Source: JAAFHS01 sp031396505
GTDB lineage: Bacteria > Pseudomonadota > Alphaproteobacteria > Rhodobacterales > Rhodobacteraceae
Assembly: GCA_031396505.1 (NCBI GenBank)
Contig: JANNKX010000058.1
Location: 1-16,469 of the forward strand
DNA length: 16,469 nucleotides
Direction: 5' to 3'
The notes beneath the pieces were generated by a model, which saw only the letters and a program-made list of their open reading frames with translations, had not been told where the DNA came from and did no database searches. Below are positions 5,734-13,555 of this stretch, piece after piece. Position 1 is the first letter of the stretch; each line of letters begins with the position of its first letter. The position numbers and the translations under genes are program-made.

Positions 5734-7422
5734 ATGGCCGACGCAGCCATCCATGGCCACGATCACAGCGGGCATGACCAGCGCGGGTTCTTTACCCGGT
5801 GGTTCATGTCGACCAACCACAAAGACATCGGCATTCTGTATCTGTTCACGGGGGGCTTGCTGGGTTTCATTTCGGTGGCCATGACCGTCTACATGCGGAT
5901 GGAACTGATGTATCCCGGCGTACAGTATCAGTGTCAGGAAGGCATGCGGCTTTTTGCCGATGCGGCGGCAGTCTGCACACCCAACGGGCATATGTGGAAC
6001 GTGATCATCACGGCACATGGCATCCTGATGATGTTCTTTGTCGTGATCCCCGCGCTGTTTGGCGGTTTTGGCAACTATTTCATGCCGTTGCAGATCGGTG
6101 CGCCTGATATGGCGTTCCCGCGGATGAACAACCTGTCCTACTGGCTGTTCGTGGCGGGGTCGTCGCTGGCGGTGGCATCGCTGTTTGCGCCCGGTGGCGG
6201 CGGCGCGCTTGGGCCGGGTGCCGGTGTGGGCTGGGTGTTGTATCCGCCACTTTCCACCACGGCCGAGGGCGGCTTTGCGATGGATCTTGCAATTTTTGCG
6301 GTGCACCTTTCGGGCGCGTCATCGATCCTTGGCGCAATCAACATGATCACGACCTTCCTGAATATGCGCGCGCCGGGCATGACACTGCACAAGGTGCCGC
6401 TGTTTGCATGGTCGATCTTCGTGACGGCTTGGCTGATCCTGCTGGCGCTGCCGGTGTTGGCGGGGGCGATCACCATGCTGCTGACGGACCGGAATTTCGG
6501 GACCACGTTCTTTACGCCGTCGGGCGGCGGTGACCCGATCCTGTATCAGCACATCCTGTGGTTTTTTGGCCATCCGGAAGTCTACATCATCATCCTGCCC
6601 GCGTTCGGGATCGTCTCGCAGGTCGTCGCGACGTTCTCTAAAAAGCCGATCTTCGGTTATCTGCCGATGGTCTATGCGATGGTGGGCATTGGCGTGTTGG
6701 GCTTTGTCGTGTGGGCGCACCACATGTACACGGTCGGCATGAGCCTGACCCAGCAGTCCTATTTCATGCTGGCGACAATGGTCATTGCGGTGCCAACGGG
6801 GATCAAGATTTTCTCATGGATCGCCACGATGTGGGGTGGGTCGATCGAATTCAAGACTCCGATGCTGTTTGCGATGGGGTTCATCTTTTTGTTCACCGTC
6901 GGCGGCGTGACGGGCATCGTGCTGAGTCAGGCCGGGATCGATCGGGTCTACCATGACACCTATTATGTCATCGCGCATTTTCACTATGTGATGTCACTGG
7001 GTGCGGTGTTCGGCATCTTTGCCGGGGTCTATTTCTGGCTGGGCAAGATGTCGGGGCGCGAGTACCCGGAGTGGGCGGGCAAGCTTCACTTCTGGGCGAT
7101 GTTCATCGGGTCGAACCTGACGTTCTTCCCGCAGCACTTCCTTGGCCGTCAAGGCATGCCGCGCCGCTATATCGACTATCCCGAGGCGTACGCCTATTGG
7201 AACTGGTTCTCGTCGATCGGGGCGTTCCTGTCATTCGCGTCTTTCGTGTTCTTCATCGGGATCGTGTTCTACACCATTCTGGCCGGACGCCGGATCATGC
7301 AGAACAACTACTGGAACGAATACGCCGATACACTGGAATGGACCCTGCCCTGCCCACCACCCGAACACACGTTCGAGCAACTGCCAAAGCGGGAAGACTG
7401 GGATAAAGGCCACGCGCACTGA
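5734..7422 (+). CDS. ctaD: Cytochrome c oxidase aa3 subunit I
   Basis: This is the catalytic subunit of the proton-pumping terminal oxidase, reducing O2 at the heme a3-CuB centre in the inner membrane. The 562 residues carry every expected ligand: H95 and H417 (heme a), H415 (heme a3), H280, H329 and H330 (CuB), and Tyr284 for the His-Tyr cross-link in WFFGHPEVY. D-channel D125 and E282, K-channel K358, and the R477/R478 pair in MPRRY for heme propionates are also present. C67 and C81 match the disulfide pair of alphaproteobacterial CtaD. The N terminus is His-rich (HGHDHSGHD). I chose ATG 5734 because GGGAG lies six bases upstream; the frame is open to 5686. Subunits II and III and the heme genes are not here, as in Paracoccus, where ctaD stands apart from the ctaCBGE cluster. 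A strong terminator follows. Confidence 0.98.
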   Translation: MADAAIHGHDHSGHDQRGFFTRWFMSTNHKDIGILYLFTGGLLGFISVAMTVYMRMELMYPGVQYQCQEGMRLFADAAAVCTPNGHMWNVIITAHGILMMFFVVIPALFGGFGNYFMPLQIGAPDMAFPRMNNLSYWLFVAGSSLAVASLFAPGGGGALGPGAGVGWVLYPPLSTTAEGGFAMDLAIFAVHLSGASSILGAINMITTFLNMRAPGMTLHKVPLFAWSIFVTAWLILLALPVLAGAITMLLTDRNFGTTFFTPSGGGDPILYQHILWFFGHPEVYIIILPAFGIVSQVVATFSKKPIFGYLPMVYAMVGIGVLGFVVWAHHMYTVGMSLTQQSYFMLATMVIAVPTGIKIFSWIATMWGGSIEFKTPMLFAMGFIFLFTVGGVTGIVLSQAGIDRVYHDTYYVIAHFHYVMSLGAVFGIFAGVYFWLGKMSGREYPEWAGKLHFWAMFIGSNLTFFPQHFLGRQGMPRRYIDYPEAYAYWNWFSSIGAFLSFASFVFFIGIVFYTILAGRRIMQNNYWNEYADTLEWTLPCPPPEHTFEQLPKREDWDKGHAH

Positions 7423-7443
7423 AAGCGCATCCATGATACCACC

Positions 7444-7472
7444 AAAGCCCCGGCCAACGGCCGGGGCTTTTT
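7444..7472 (+). terminator. Rho-independent terminator of ctaD
   Basis: AAAGCCCCGGCC (7444-7455), loop AAC, GGCCGGGGCTTT (7459-7470), then TT. This is a 12-bp perfect stem with a T-run, 22 bases after the ctaD stop. Only 18 bases separate it from the next ATG (7491), so the following gene needs read-through or an internal promoter. Confidence 0.9.
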
Positions 7473-7490
7473 GCATCCTTTGGGGTCGTC

Positions 7491-8030
7491 ATGTGGATTG
7501 AGATCGGGTTATGGCTGGGTGGCCCCGTCATTGGTGCGGTGCTGGCATGGCGCACCGGGCTTGCGCCTGCCGCTGTGATGGCAATGATCACCGGCATCAC
7601 GATCGTTGCCTTTACGGTGTTGGGCGCAACGATGACATCTGTGGTCTATGGTGGAATAGATGAAAGCTTGCACGACACATACTATGTCGTGGCTACGCAT
7701 CATTCTCTCAAACAATTCGGCCTGTTGATGATCGGTGTTGCACTGCCGTTGGCGTTGATCGCCCGCGCGGTGCCCTATCCCGCCTCTCTGGGGTCAGCAC
7801 TGTTTGTCATGCTGCACATCGGGGCAGGACTGACACTGTTCCCTCAGCGAGTGATCGCGGCAACATCGGGGGGCATGCCGCGCCGATACACTGAAGCAGA
7901 AGAGTTTTACGGCGTTGCAAATCAGATTTCGTTCGTCGGCGGGATAATGGGGTTTCTCTCTTTGTGCGGCATCGCACTTGCCAGCCTCGTGGCGCTTTAC
8001 CGCATGTGGCAGGCACGCAAAACCGTTTAG
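7491..8030 (+). CDS. Miniature COX1-like membrane protein (homologue of the CtaD C-terminal third)
   Basis: This 179-residue protein has about five predicted membrane segments (about 5-22, 26-50, 75-93, 98-117 and 145-170). From residue 42 on it parallels CtaD helices IX-XII. GIDESLHDTYYVVATHHS (55-72) matches CtaD GIDRVYHDTYYVIAHFHY, LTLFPQR (114-120) matches LTFFPQH, and MPRRY (129-133) is identical. At the heme site, CtaD H415 (heme a3) becomes T69, F416 becomes H70, and H417 (heme a) is kept as H71. The two propionate-binding Arg are kept. Helices I-VIII with H95 and the CuB ligands are absent, so it cannot be an oxidase alone. The frame is intact and hydrophobicity is preserved, arguing against simple decay. 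GGGG at 7482-7485 is a weak ribosome-binding site. It may be an assembly or accessory factor, a heme-binding membrane protein, or a diverged paralogue; its function is unknown. Confidence 0.82.
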   Translation: MWIEIGLWLGGPVIGAVLAWRTGLAPAAVMAMITGITIVAFTVLGATMTSVVYGGIDESLHDTYYVVATHHSLKQFGLLMIGVALPLALIARAVPYPASLGSALFVMLHIGAGLTLFPQRVIAATSGGMPRRYTEAEEFYGVANQISFVGGIMGFLSLCGIALASLVALYRMWQARKTV

Positions 8031-8057
8031 GTCTGACGTAATCAACACAGGCCCGAT

Positions 8058-8585
8058 ATGCCCTATACATGGCACCCCCTTACCCCCAACCCTGACGCCG
8101 CCACGGTGCCTTTTGCCCAACTGCGCGCATGGCCGCACCGGTCATTGCCGCCCGAAGGGTTCGTCTGGTTCATCGGGGCGACGGCGGTGCTGCTTGCGAT
8201 ACCCTTGCTGGCGGTTTTCGGATCGCCTGTGGTGTGGGCCTTGCTGCCCTTTCTGCTGGCCGCGTTGGGCGCGATCTGGTTTGCGATCACACGCAACAAC
8301 CGTGACCGCGCGATCACCGAAGACCTGCGCATTTACCCAGATCGCATCACGCTGGAACGGCGCGGGCCGCGCGGGGCCTATGCGGCATGGGAGGCCAACC
8401 CGCATTGGGTGCAGGTGACGCTGCATGCAACGGGCGGTCCGGTGCCCGATTACCTGACGCTGCGTGGCAATGGCCGCGAAGTGGAACTGGGCGCATTCCT
8501 GAGCGAAGAAGAACGCGTGGCCCTGCGCAATGACGTGCAAGCGCGCCTGCGCGATGTGGCGATGCAGTCCATACCGCCAGCCTGA
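8058..8585 (+). CDS. DUF2244 family inner-membrane protein
   Basis: The 175 residues comprise a cytoplasmic-looking N terminus with a PHRSLPPEGF motif (about 26-35), two adjacent membrane helices (about 36-54 and 57-78), then a soluble tail. That tail contains ITEDLRIYPDRITLERR, AAWEANPHWVQVTL and DYLTLRGNGREVELGAFLSEEER. This order and length fit DUF2244, a family of unknown function common in Alphaproteobacteria and often near cytochrome oxidase genes. It starts 27 bases after the mini-COX1 gene on the same strand, so the two are probably co-transcribed and may both relate to oxidase biogenesis; that role is inference. The ribosome-binding site is weak (AGG). Confidence 0.88.
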   Translation: MPYTWHPLTPNPDAATVPFAQLRAWPHRSLPPEGFVWFIGATAVLLAIPLLAVFGSPVVWALLPFLLAALGAIWFAITRNNRDRAITEDLRIYPDRITLERRGPRGAYAAWEANPHWVQVTLHATGGPVPDYLTLRGNGREVELGAFLSEEERVALRNDVQARLRDVAMQSIPPA

Positions 8586-8610
8586 CCTGCGCCAGACGCG
8601 ACGGCGCAGG
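8586..8610 (+). terminator. Hairpin immediately after the DUF2244 gene
   Basis: CCTGCGCC (8586-8593) pairs perfectly with GGCGCAGG (8603-8610) around a 9-base loop, directly after the TGA stop. It lacks a T-run, so termination is only possible, not certain. The remaining 120 bases to the convergent lipoprotein gene show nothing else I can support. Confidence 0.42.
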
Positions 8611-8730
8611 CCTGCAGCGGTGGCAAACGCCGTTATGCATTCGTGTGTTGCGGCGTGGCAAAATCAGAAACCACTTGCCGCCAATATGCGCCACAAGGAT
8701 TTTCGTCTTGGGGGAGAAAGCGATCCTGCG

Positions 8731-9126
8731 TCAGGCGTTGCCAGCCGGAATACAGCCATAACGCGCGTCAAGTTCGGCGCGTTGGTTTGCCGAAAAGGCA
8801 TCGCCTTGCGCGCGCAAATCGGCATCGAACGCCGCCCCAAGCTGGCCCGCATCGCGCGCCGCAATACTGGCTGCCGCTTGCCGCGCGACAAAGCCCGAAA
8901 GGGCCGCGTCAAAGGCCGCATGGGTGGATTGTGCGCGCGCGGCGGCACCATTTCCCGGCGTGCAGGCATAGGCCAGCGTCGCGCGGGTGGTCGTGGACGC
9001 GAAGGTAAACCGTTCGCGCCCCTGCTGGGACGCGCCACCACCGGCAGGCGGGGCAACCGTACCCACGGGCAACACCACACAGCCCGACAGGACCACCAGA
9101 CACATCGCCGTTATCGCTGCCTTCAT
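8731..9126 (-). CDS. Small lipoprotein of unknown function
   Basis: The 131 residues begin with a type II signal peptide ending in lipobox LSGC; the lipidated Cys is C16. The next residue is Val, not Asp, so the mature protein would be expected to go to the outer membrane. The mature part is Ala-rich with a flexible stretch PVGTVAPPAGGGASQQG, then a helical-looking region, and two Cys (C55 in AYACTPG, C125 in RYGCIP) that may form a disulfide. No named domain recognised. Its ATG overlaps the TGA of yqeY by four bases (ATGA), so the two genes are one translationally coupled unit transcribed leftward. Confidence 0.78.
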   Translation of the reverse strand: MKAAITAMCLVVLSGCVVLPVGTVAPPAGGGASQQGRERFTFASTTTRATLAYACTPGNGAAARAQSTHAAFDAALSGFVARQAAASIAARDAGQLGAAFDADLRAQGDAFSANQRAELDARYGCIPAGNA

Positions 9127-9581
9127 GCCAATATTCCTTTTACCCGCGCGCCCACCGTGCCGAAATCCATCTGCCCGGTATAGTTGCCCTTCAGCTCTGC
9201 CATCACCCGGCCCATATCGCGGATTCCGGTTGCGCCGACATTTGCAATGGTCGCCGCAATCGCCGCGTCCACCTCGACCGCAGTCAACTGCCTTGGCAGG
9301 AAATCCTCAATCACCTTGATTTCTGCCAGTTCCTTTTCGGCGAGTTCCAGCCGCCCGCCCTCTTCATAGGCGCGTGCGCTTTCCTGCCGCTGTTTGACCA
9401 GCCGCCCCAGAATGGCCAGAATATCGGTGTCGCCCACCATTTCGTCGCCGCCGTCGCCCCGGCTGGCGATATCGCGGTCCTTGATCGCCGCGTTCACCAG
9501 ACGCAGCGTCGAAAGCCGTGCGGCCTCGCGCGCCTTCATCGCGTCTTTCAGGGCGGTTTGCAGCCGTTCACGCAGGTTCAT
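9123..9581 (-). CDS. GatB/YqeY domain-containing protein
   Basis: The 152-residue protein starting MNLRERLQTALKDAMKAREAARLSTLRLVNAAIKD shows the YqeY signature of an N-terminal helical bundle, then VKQRQESARAYEEGGR, KELAEIKVIEDFLPRQL and a C-terminal MGRVMAELKG domain. YqeY resembles the tRNA-binding tail of the GatB amidotransferase subunit, but its own role is not settled. I chose ATG 9581, which matches the family start and has GGGAAA upstream; the frame is open to 9644. It is transcribed divergently from carA, a pairing I recall from other Rhodobacterales, and overlaps the lipoprotein gene downstream. Confidence 0.93.
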   Translation of the reverse strand: MNLRERLQTALKDAMKAREAARLSTLRLVNAAIKDRDIASRGDGGDEMVGDTDILAILGRLVKQRQESARAYEEGGRLELAEKELAEIKVIEDFLPRQLTAVEVDAAIAATIANVGATGIRDMGRVMAELKGNYTGQMDFGTVGARVKGILA

Positions 9582-9667
9582 GCCAAGATTTCCCGTTTTG
9601 TCGCAGCAAAGCCCGACCATACCCCGCCGCAGGCAAAAGGACAACCATCAGAGAATTCGACAACCTA

Positions 9668-9696
9668 TTGATATACAGTAATAAAACATTTGATAC
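9668..9696 (+). promoter_or_regulatory. Possible sigma-70-type promoter for carA
   Basis: TTGATA (9668-9673), a 17-base spacer and TGATAC (9691-9696) lie in an unusually AT-rich patch between divergent yqeY and carA, 67 bases before the carA start. The -10 box is imperfect. No arginine or pyrimidine operator could be recognised. Confidence 0.35.
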
Positions 9697-9763
9697 CGGG
9701 CCTTGACCCCGACAGGTGGCCCCTTTATGACCCGTTGAATTCATCTCATCACAGGGGCTGCCC

Positions 9764-10930
9764 ATGCCGACCCGGTCCGATCTGCCCACCAAACCGACGG
9801 CCTGCCTTGCCATGGCTGATGGCACGGTGTTTTACGGCATGGGGTTCGGGGCCACGGGGGAAACGGTGGCCGAACTGGTGTTCAACACCGCGATGACGGG
9901 CTATCAGGAAATCATGACAGACCCGTCCTATGCCGGGCAGATCGTGACCTTCACCTTTCCCCATATCGGCAATGTCGGCGTCACGGCCGAGGATGATGAA
10001 TCTGCCGATCCGGTGGCCGCAGGCATGGTCGTGAAATGGGATCCCACCACGCCGTCAAACTGGCGCGCGACGGGGGATCTGACGTCATGGTTGCTGCGCA
10101 AGGGGCGCATCGGTGTGGGCGGTCTTGATACGCGCCGCCTGACGCGGGCAATCCGCCAGCAGGGTGCGCCGCATGTGGCGCTGGCGCATGATCCGGCGGG
10201 CGTGTTCGACATTGGTGCGCTGGTGGCGAAGGCGCGCGCATGGAAGGGGCTGGTTGGCCTTGATCTGGCAAAGGATGTGACTTGCGCACAATCCTACACA
10301 TGGGATGAACAACGCTGGGCCTGGCCCGCAGGCTATACCCGGCGCAAAGGCGCGGGCCTGCGTGTGGTGGCGATTGATTATGGCGCAAAACGCAACATCC
10401 TGCGTTGCCTTGCATCGGCTGGCTGCGCGGTGACAGTGCTGCCCGCGTCGGCCACCGCCGATGAGGTCATGGCCCTGAACCCCGAAGGCGTGTTTCTGTC
10501 CAATGGCCCCGGCGATCCGGCGGCCACGGGTGCCTATGCTGTGCCGATGATCCAGGGCGTGCTGGCGCATGGGCTGCCGGTGTTTGGCATCTGCCTTGGG
10601 CACCAGATGCTGGCGCTGGCGCTTGGCGCGCGCACCGTCAAGATGAACCACGGCCATCACGGAGCCAACCACCCTGTCAAGGATCTGACCACGGGCAAGG
10701 TGGAAATCACATCGATGAACCACGGCTTTACGGTCGACAGCCAGACCCTGCCGGACGGCGTTTCCGAAACCCATGTCAGCCTGTTTGACGGATCAAACTG
10801 TGGCATCGCGCTGGACGGCAAGCCGGTCTTTTCGGTACAGTACCACCCCGAGGCCTCACCCGGCCCGCAAGACAGCTATTACCTGTTCGAACGTTTTGCC
10901 GCCGCGATGCAGGCCCGCCGCGCGGCCTGA
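9764..10930 (+). CDS. carA: Carbamoyl-phosphate synthase small (glutaminase) subunit
   Basis: CarA hydrolyses glutamine and channels ammonia to CarB, which makes carbamoyl phosphate for arginine and pyrimidine synthesis. The 388-residue length is typical. The N-terminal half has the CPSase small-chain signature (GETVAELVFNTAMTGYQEI, 31-50, and DPSYAGQIVTFTFPHIGN). The C-terminal class I glutamine amidotransferase domain begins near LRVVAIDYGAKRNI (199-212), with SNGPGDP (246-252), nucleophile C277 in GICLGHQ, and H361 and E363 in YHPEASPGP. AGGGG precedes ATG 9764. carB is not adjacent, so the two subunits are encoded apart. The gene stands alone, with an AT-rich upstream region shared with divergent yqeY. 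Confidence 0.98.
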   Translation: MPTRSDLPTKPTACLAMADGTVFYGMGFGATGETVAELVFNTAMTGYQEIMTDPSYAGQIVTFTFPHIGNVGVTAEDDESADPVAAGMVVKWDPTTPSNWRATGDLTSWLLRKGRIGVGGLDTRRLTRAIRQQGAPHVALAHDPAGVFDIGALVAKARAWKGLVGLDLAKDVTCAQSYTWDEQRWAWPAGYTRRKGAGLRVVAIDYGAKRNILRCLASAGCAVTVLPASATADEVMALNPEGVFLSNGPGDPAATGAYAVPMIQGVLAHGLPVFGICLGHQMLALALGARTVKMNHGHHGANHPVKDLTTGKVEITSMNHGFTVDSQTLPDGVSETHVSLFDGSNCGIALDGKPVFSVQYHPEASPGPQDSYYLFERFAAAMQARRAA

Positions 10931-10936
10931 ACGCCG

Positions 10937-10951
10937 TTAACGGGCGGTTAA
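10937..10951 (+). promoter_or_regulatory. Candidate CtrA binding site (TTAA-N7-TTAA)
   Basis: TTAA (10937-10940), seven bases, TTAA (10948-10951) exactly fits the full CtrA consensus known from Alphaproteobacteria. It is 50 bases before the start of the glycosyltransferase gene at 11001, a position suited to transcription control. One chance match in 16 kb is possible, though GC-rich sequence makes two TTAA words this close uncommon. Confidence 0.45.
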
Positions 10952-11000
10952 GGGTTTATCTGCAACTGTCGGCATATCACGCCGATCTGGGCAGGACGCC

Positions 11001-12779
11001 ATGGCCGCACCACGACTGCATCTTGTGCAAGATCAGACCGCCCGCGCGCCGGGTGATCGCCCGTTTCATGCCGCAACCGTGTCTGATCTGCAGCAATTGC
11101 CGCTGGACGAATTGCGCCTTTACGGCCCGCTTGGCCGCCGCGATAGCCTGCCACAGGTTGACCCCGCCCGCTTGTCGCCCGACCCGCGCCTGATTGATGT
11201 GATGGGCGCGCAACGCTGCCTGAACGAAGGTGTGCTGCCAATCCGGCGGTTGGGCCACACGCTGATCGTGGCGGTGTCCGATCCCGCCACCGTGCCGCGT
11301 CTGCCCGCACTGACCGGGCATCAGGGCCTGTTCCTGCCGCATCTTGCCCCGCAATCCCTGATTCAGGAAAAGCTGCTGGCATTGCGTGGCGGCAGTCTGG
11401 GACAGGCCGCCGAAACCTGTGTGCCGCTGGCGGAAAGCTGCCGGAACTGGTCATCCGTGCGGTATTTTCCGTTGATTGCGGTGGTGGTGGTTGCTCTTGC
11501 CGCGATTGCTGCTGCGGCCCCGCAGGCCAGCATCATTGCCCTTGTGATCTGGGGCTTTGTCACGATGCTGGCCAGCATGGCCCTGAAAATCGCCGCCCTG
11601 ATCGCCGCCCTGCGCCCGCCCGTGCCCCCAGGTCCGCCCGTGATTGTGGCCCGCCTGCCCGTTGTTTCCGTCATTGTCGCCCTGTACCGCGAGGCGGATA
11701 TCGCGCCCCGTCTGGTGCAACGCCTTGGCCGGCTGGATTATCCGCATCACCTGCTGGATGTGATCCTTGCGGTGGAAGAGGATGATGGCCTGACCCGCGG
11801 CGCCATTGACGCGGTCGCTTTGCCCGCATGGATGCGTGTGATCGTGGTGCCGCGCGGGCCGTTGAAGACCAAACCGCGCGCGCTGAACCACGCGCTTGGG
11901 TTTTGCCGGGGGTCGATCATCGGGGTCTATGACGCCGAAGATGCCCCCGCCCCGGATCAGATTTCCCGCGTGGTGCAGCGGTTTCACCAATGCGGGGCAG
12001 ATGTCGCCTGCCTGCAAGGGATCTTGGATTTCTACAACCCGCGCAGCAACTGGTTGTCGCGCTGTTTCACCATCGAATATGCCGCATGGTTTCGTGTGAT
12101 GCTGCCGGGCATCGCACGCCTTGGCCTTGTGCTGCCGTTGGGGGGCACGACCCTGTTCTTTCGCCGCACGGCGTTGGAATCGCTTGGGGCATGGGATGCG
12201 CATAACGTGACAGAAGACGCTGATCTGGGCGTTCGTCTGGCGCGGCATGGCTTTCGTACCGAACTGATCACCACCGTCACCGAAGAAGAGGCGAATTGCC
12301 GGTTTCTGCCCTGGGTGCGGCAACGCTCGCGTTGGATCAAGGGCTATATGATCACCTATGGCGTGCACATGCGCGACCCCGGCCTGTTGCGGCGGCAATT
12401 GGGGTGGAGGCGGTTTGCCGGGTTTCAGGTGCTGTTTCTGGGGTCGATCTCGCAGGCGCTGCTGGTGCCGGTGATGTGGTCGCTCTGGGTGATATCGCTG
12501 GGGTTCGATCATCCGGCGCGCGCAATCATGCCGCAAAACGTGTTCATGCCCCTGATCGCAGTGTTTCTTGCGGCCGAGGCGACAACGATTGCAACCAATC
12601 TTGTTGGTTTGGCGCGGCGCGGGGGTGGGTTGTCATTGTGGTGGGTGCCGACCTTGCATCTCTATTATCCGCTGGCCGCACTTGCATCTTACAAGGCGCT
12701 GTATGAGGTGCTGTTGCGCCCTTTCTACTGGGACAAGACCTCGCACGGGCATTTTGATCTGGCACAAAAGCCCGGCTAA
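11001..12779 (+). CDS. Membrane glycosyltransferase family 2 with N-terminal MshEN/T2SSE-N-like domain
   Basis: This is a 592-residue inner-membrane polysaccharide synthase-type enzyme. Residues about 60-130 (RLIDVMGAQRCLNEGVLPIRRLGHTLIVAVSDPATV... onward) resemble the MshEN/GSPII_E_N domain of secretion ATPases, some of which bind cyclic di-GMP. Two membrane helices follow at about 155-203. The GT-A catalytic region runs about 219-450: VVSVIVALYREAD, a DxxD-type metal site in VYDAEDAP (309-316), TED (404-406) as catalytic base, and QRSRW (441-445), the acceptor and product motif of processive GT2 enzymes. Further helices lie at about 475-500, 515-537 and 550-570. The sugar and polymer are not known. 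AGGA precedes ATG 11001. It stands alone between carA and the convergent FadR-type regulator, with a possible CtrA site upstream. Confidence 0.88.
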   Translation: MAAPRLHLVQDQTARAPGDRPFHAATVSDLQQLPLDELRLYGPLGRRDSLPQVDPARLSPDPRLIDVMGAQRCLNEGVLPIRRLGHTLIVAVSDPATVPRLPALTGHQGLFLPHLAPQSLIQEKLLALRGGSLGQAAETCVPLAESCRNWSSVRYFPLIAVVVVALAAIAAAAPQASIIALVIWGFVTMLASMALKIAALIAALRPPVPPGPPVIVARLPVVSVIVALYREADIAPRLVQRLGRLDYPHHLLDVILAVEEDDGLTRGAIDAVALPAWMRVIVVPRGPLKTKPRALNHALGFCRGSIIGVYDAEDAPAPDQISRVVQRFHQCGADVACLQGILDFYNPRSNWLSRCFTIEYAAWFRVMLPGIARLGLVLPLGGTTLFFRRTALESLGAWDAHNVTEDADLGVRLARHGFRTELITTVTEEEANCRFLPWVRQRSRWIKGYMITYGVHMRDPGLLRRQLGWRRFAGFQVLFLGSISQALLVPVMWSLWVISLGFDHPARAIMPQNVFMPLIAVFLAAEATTIATNLVGLARRGGGLSLWWVPTLHLYYPLAALASYKALYEVLLRPFYWDKTSHGHFDLAQKPG

Positions 12780-12823
12780 AGCGGATTGGCTTTCGATCGG
12801 TATCAGATTGCAGGTGATCCGTT

Positions 12824-13480
12824 CTACCGCGTACGCAATTCGCCTGCGTCGACCCGCAAACGGGTTTCGAACGCCTTGGAAATATGGGTGCGCAGCGCGG
12901 CATAGGCGGCATCCGGATCGCGCGCCTCGATCGCCGCAATGATCTTGTCATGTTCGCCAAGGCCCACCGCATCGCGGCCTTCGGCGGCAAAGGACGTGGT
13001 CGCCATCAACGCCATCGACCGCTGCACAAGGTCCAGTTGCTGCACCAGAAACCGGTTATGGCTGGCCAGATGGATCTGCTTGTGAAAGCGTTTGTTGGCG
13101 CGCGACAGGTCGCGCGGATCCCCCCCGATCAGGCGTCGGTCGTCGTTGACCATGCCGCGCAGCACGCGAATTTCCTCATCCGTCGCGGCCCGTGCGGCCA
13201 GCCGTGCGGCCAACCCCTCCAGTTCCGTGCGCACCGCATATAACTCTGCCAACTGGTTGTGATCCAGCGATGCGATGATCAGGCTGCGCCCGTCGCGCGT
13301 CAGCATGGATTGCGTCTCCAGCCGCTGCAACGCTTCACGCACAGGGGTGCGCGAGACGCCGAAACGGTCGGCGAGTTCGGATTCGACCAGCCGGTCACCC
13401 GGTTTGAAATGCCCTGCGTCAATCGCCTCAAGGATCAGGGAATAGGCATCTTTCTGCAACGGTTTCGCCCTTTCATGCAC
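12824..13480 (-). CDS. GntR-family (FadR/FCD) transcriptional regulator
   Basis: The 218 residues comprise an N-terminal winged helix (about 8-70) with ESELADRFGVSRTPVREALQRLE, the classical GntR recognition helix, then an FCD ligand-binding bundle (about 75-205). The FCD metal pocket is visible as N129 (in place of the usual Asp), H133, H177 and H199. Such proteins bind small carboxylic acids through a metal. I chose GTG 13480 because AGGG lies upstream and the domain begins right after it; the frame is open to 13831 but would cross the neighbouring hydrolase. It is convergent with the glycosyltransferase and divergent from the hydrolase across 75 bp holding the 12-bp palindrome GCGGGGCCCCGC (13530-13541). 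The ligand and target genes cannot be told. Confidence 0.93.
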   Translation of the reverse strand: MHERAKPLQKDAYSLILEAIDAGHFKPGDRLVESELADRFGVSRTPVREALQRLETQSMLTRDGRSLIIASLDHNQLAELYAVRTELEGLAARLAARAATDEEIRVLRGMVNDDRRLIGGDPRDLSRANKRFHKQIHLASHNRFLVQQLDLVQRSMALMATTSFAAEGRDAVGLGEHDKIIAAIEARDPDAAYAALRTHISKAFETRLRVDAGELRTR

Positions 13481-13555
13481 GCCACAGACCCTAGCCCCGC
13501 GCCAAACCGCAATCAACCCATTGCCCCACGCGGGGCCCCGCCCTACACCCTTCGC

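Noticed and set aside
7491..8030. Mini-COX1 as a decayed pseudogene of ctaD
   Set aside because: The frame is intact, membrane segments and selected motifs are kept, and differences from CtaD are spread as in a diverged protein; decay cannot be fully excluded.
11451..12536. Minus-strand 361-codon frame
   Set aside because: Antisense shadow of the GT2 catalytic region, rich in His, Gln and Arg with no recognisable family.
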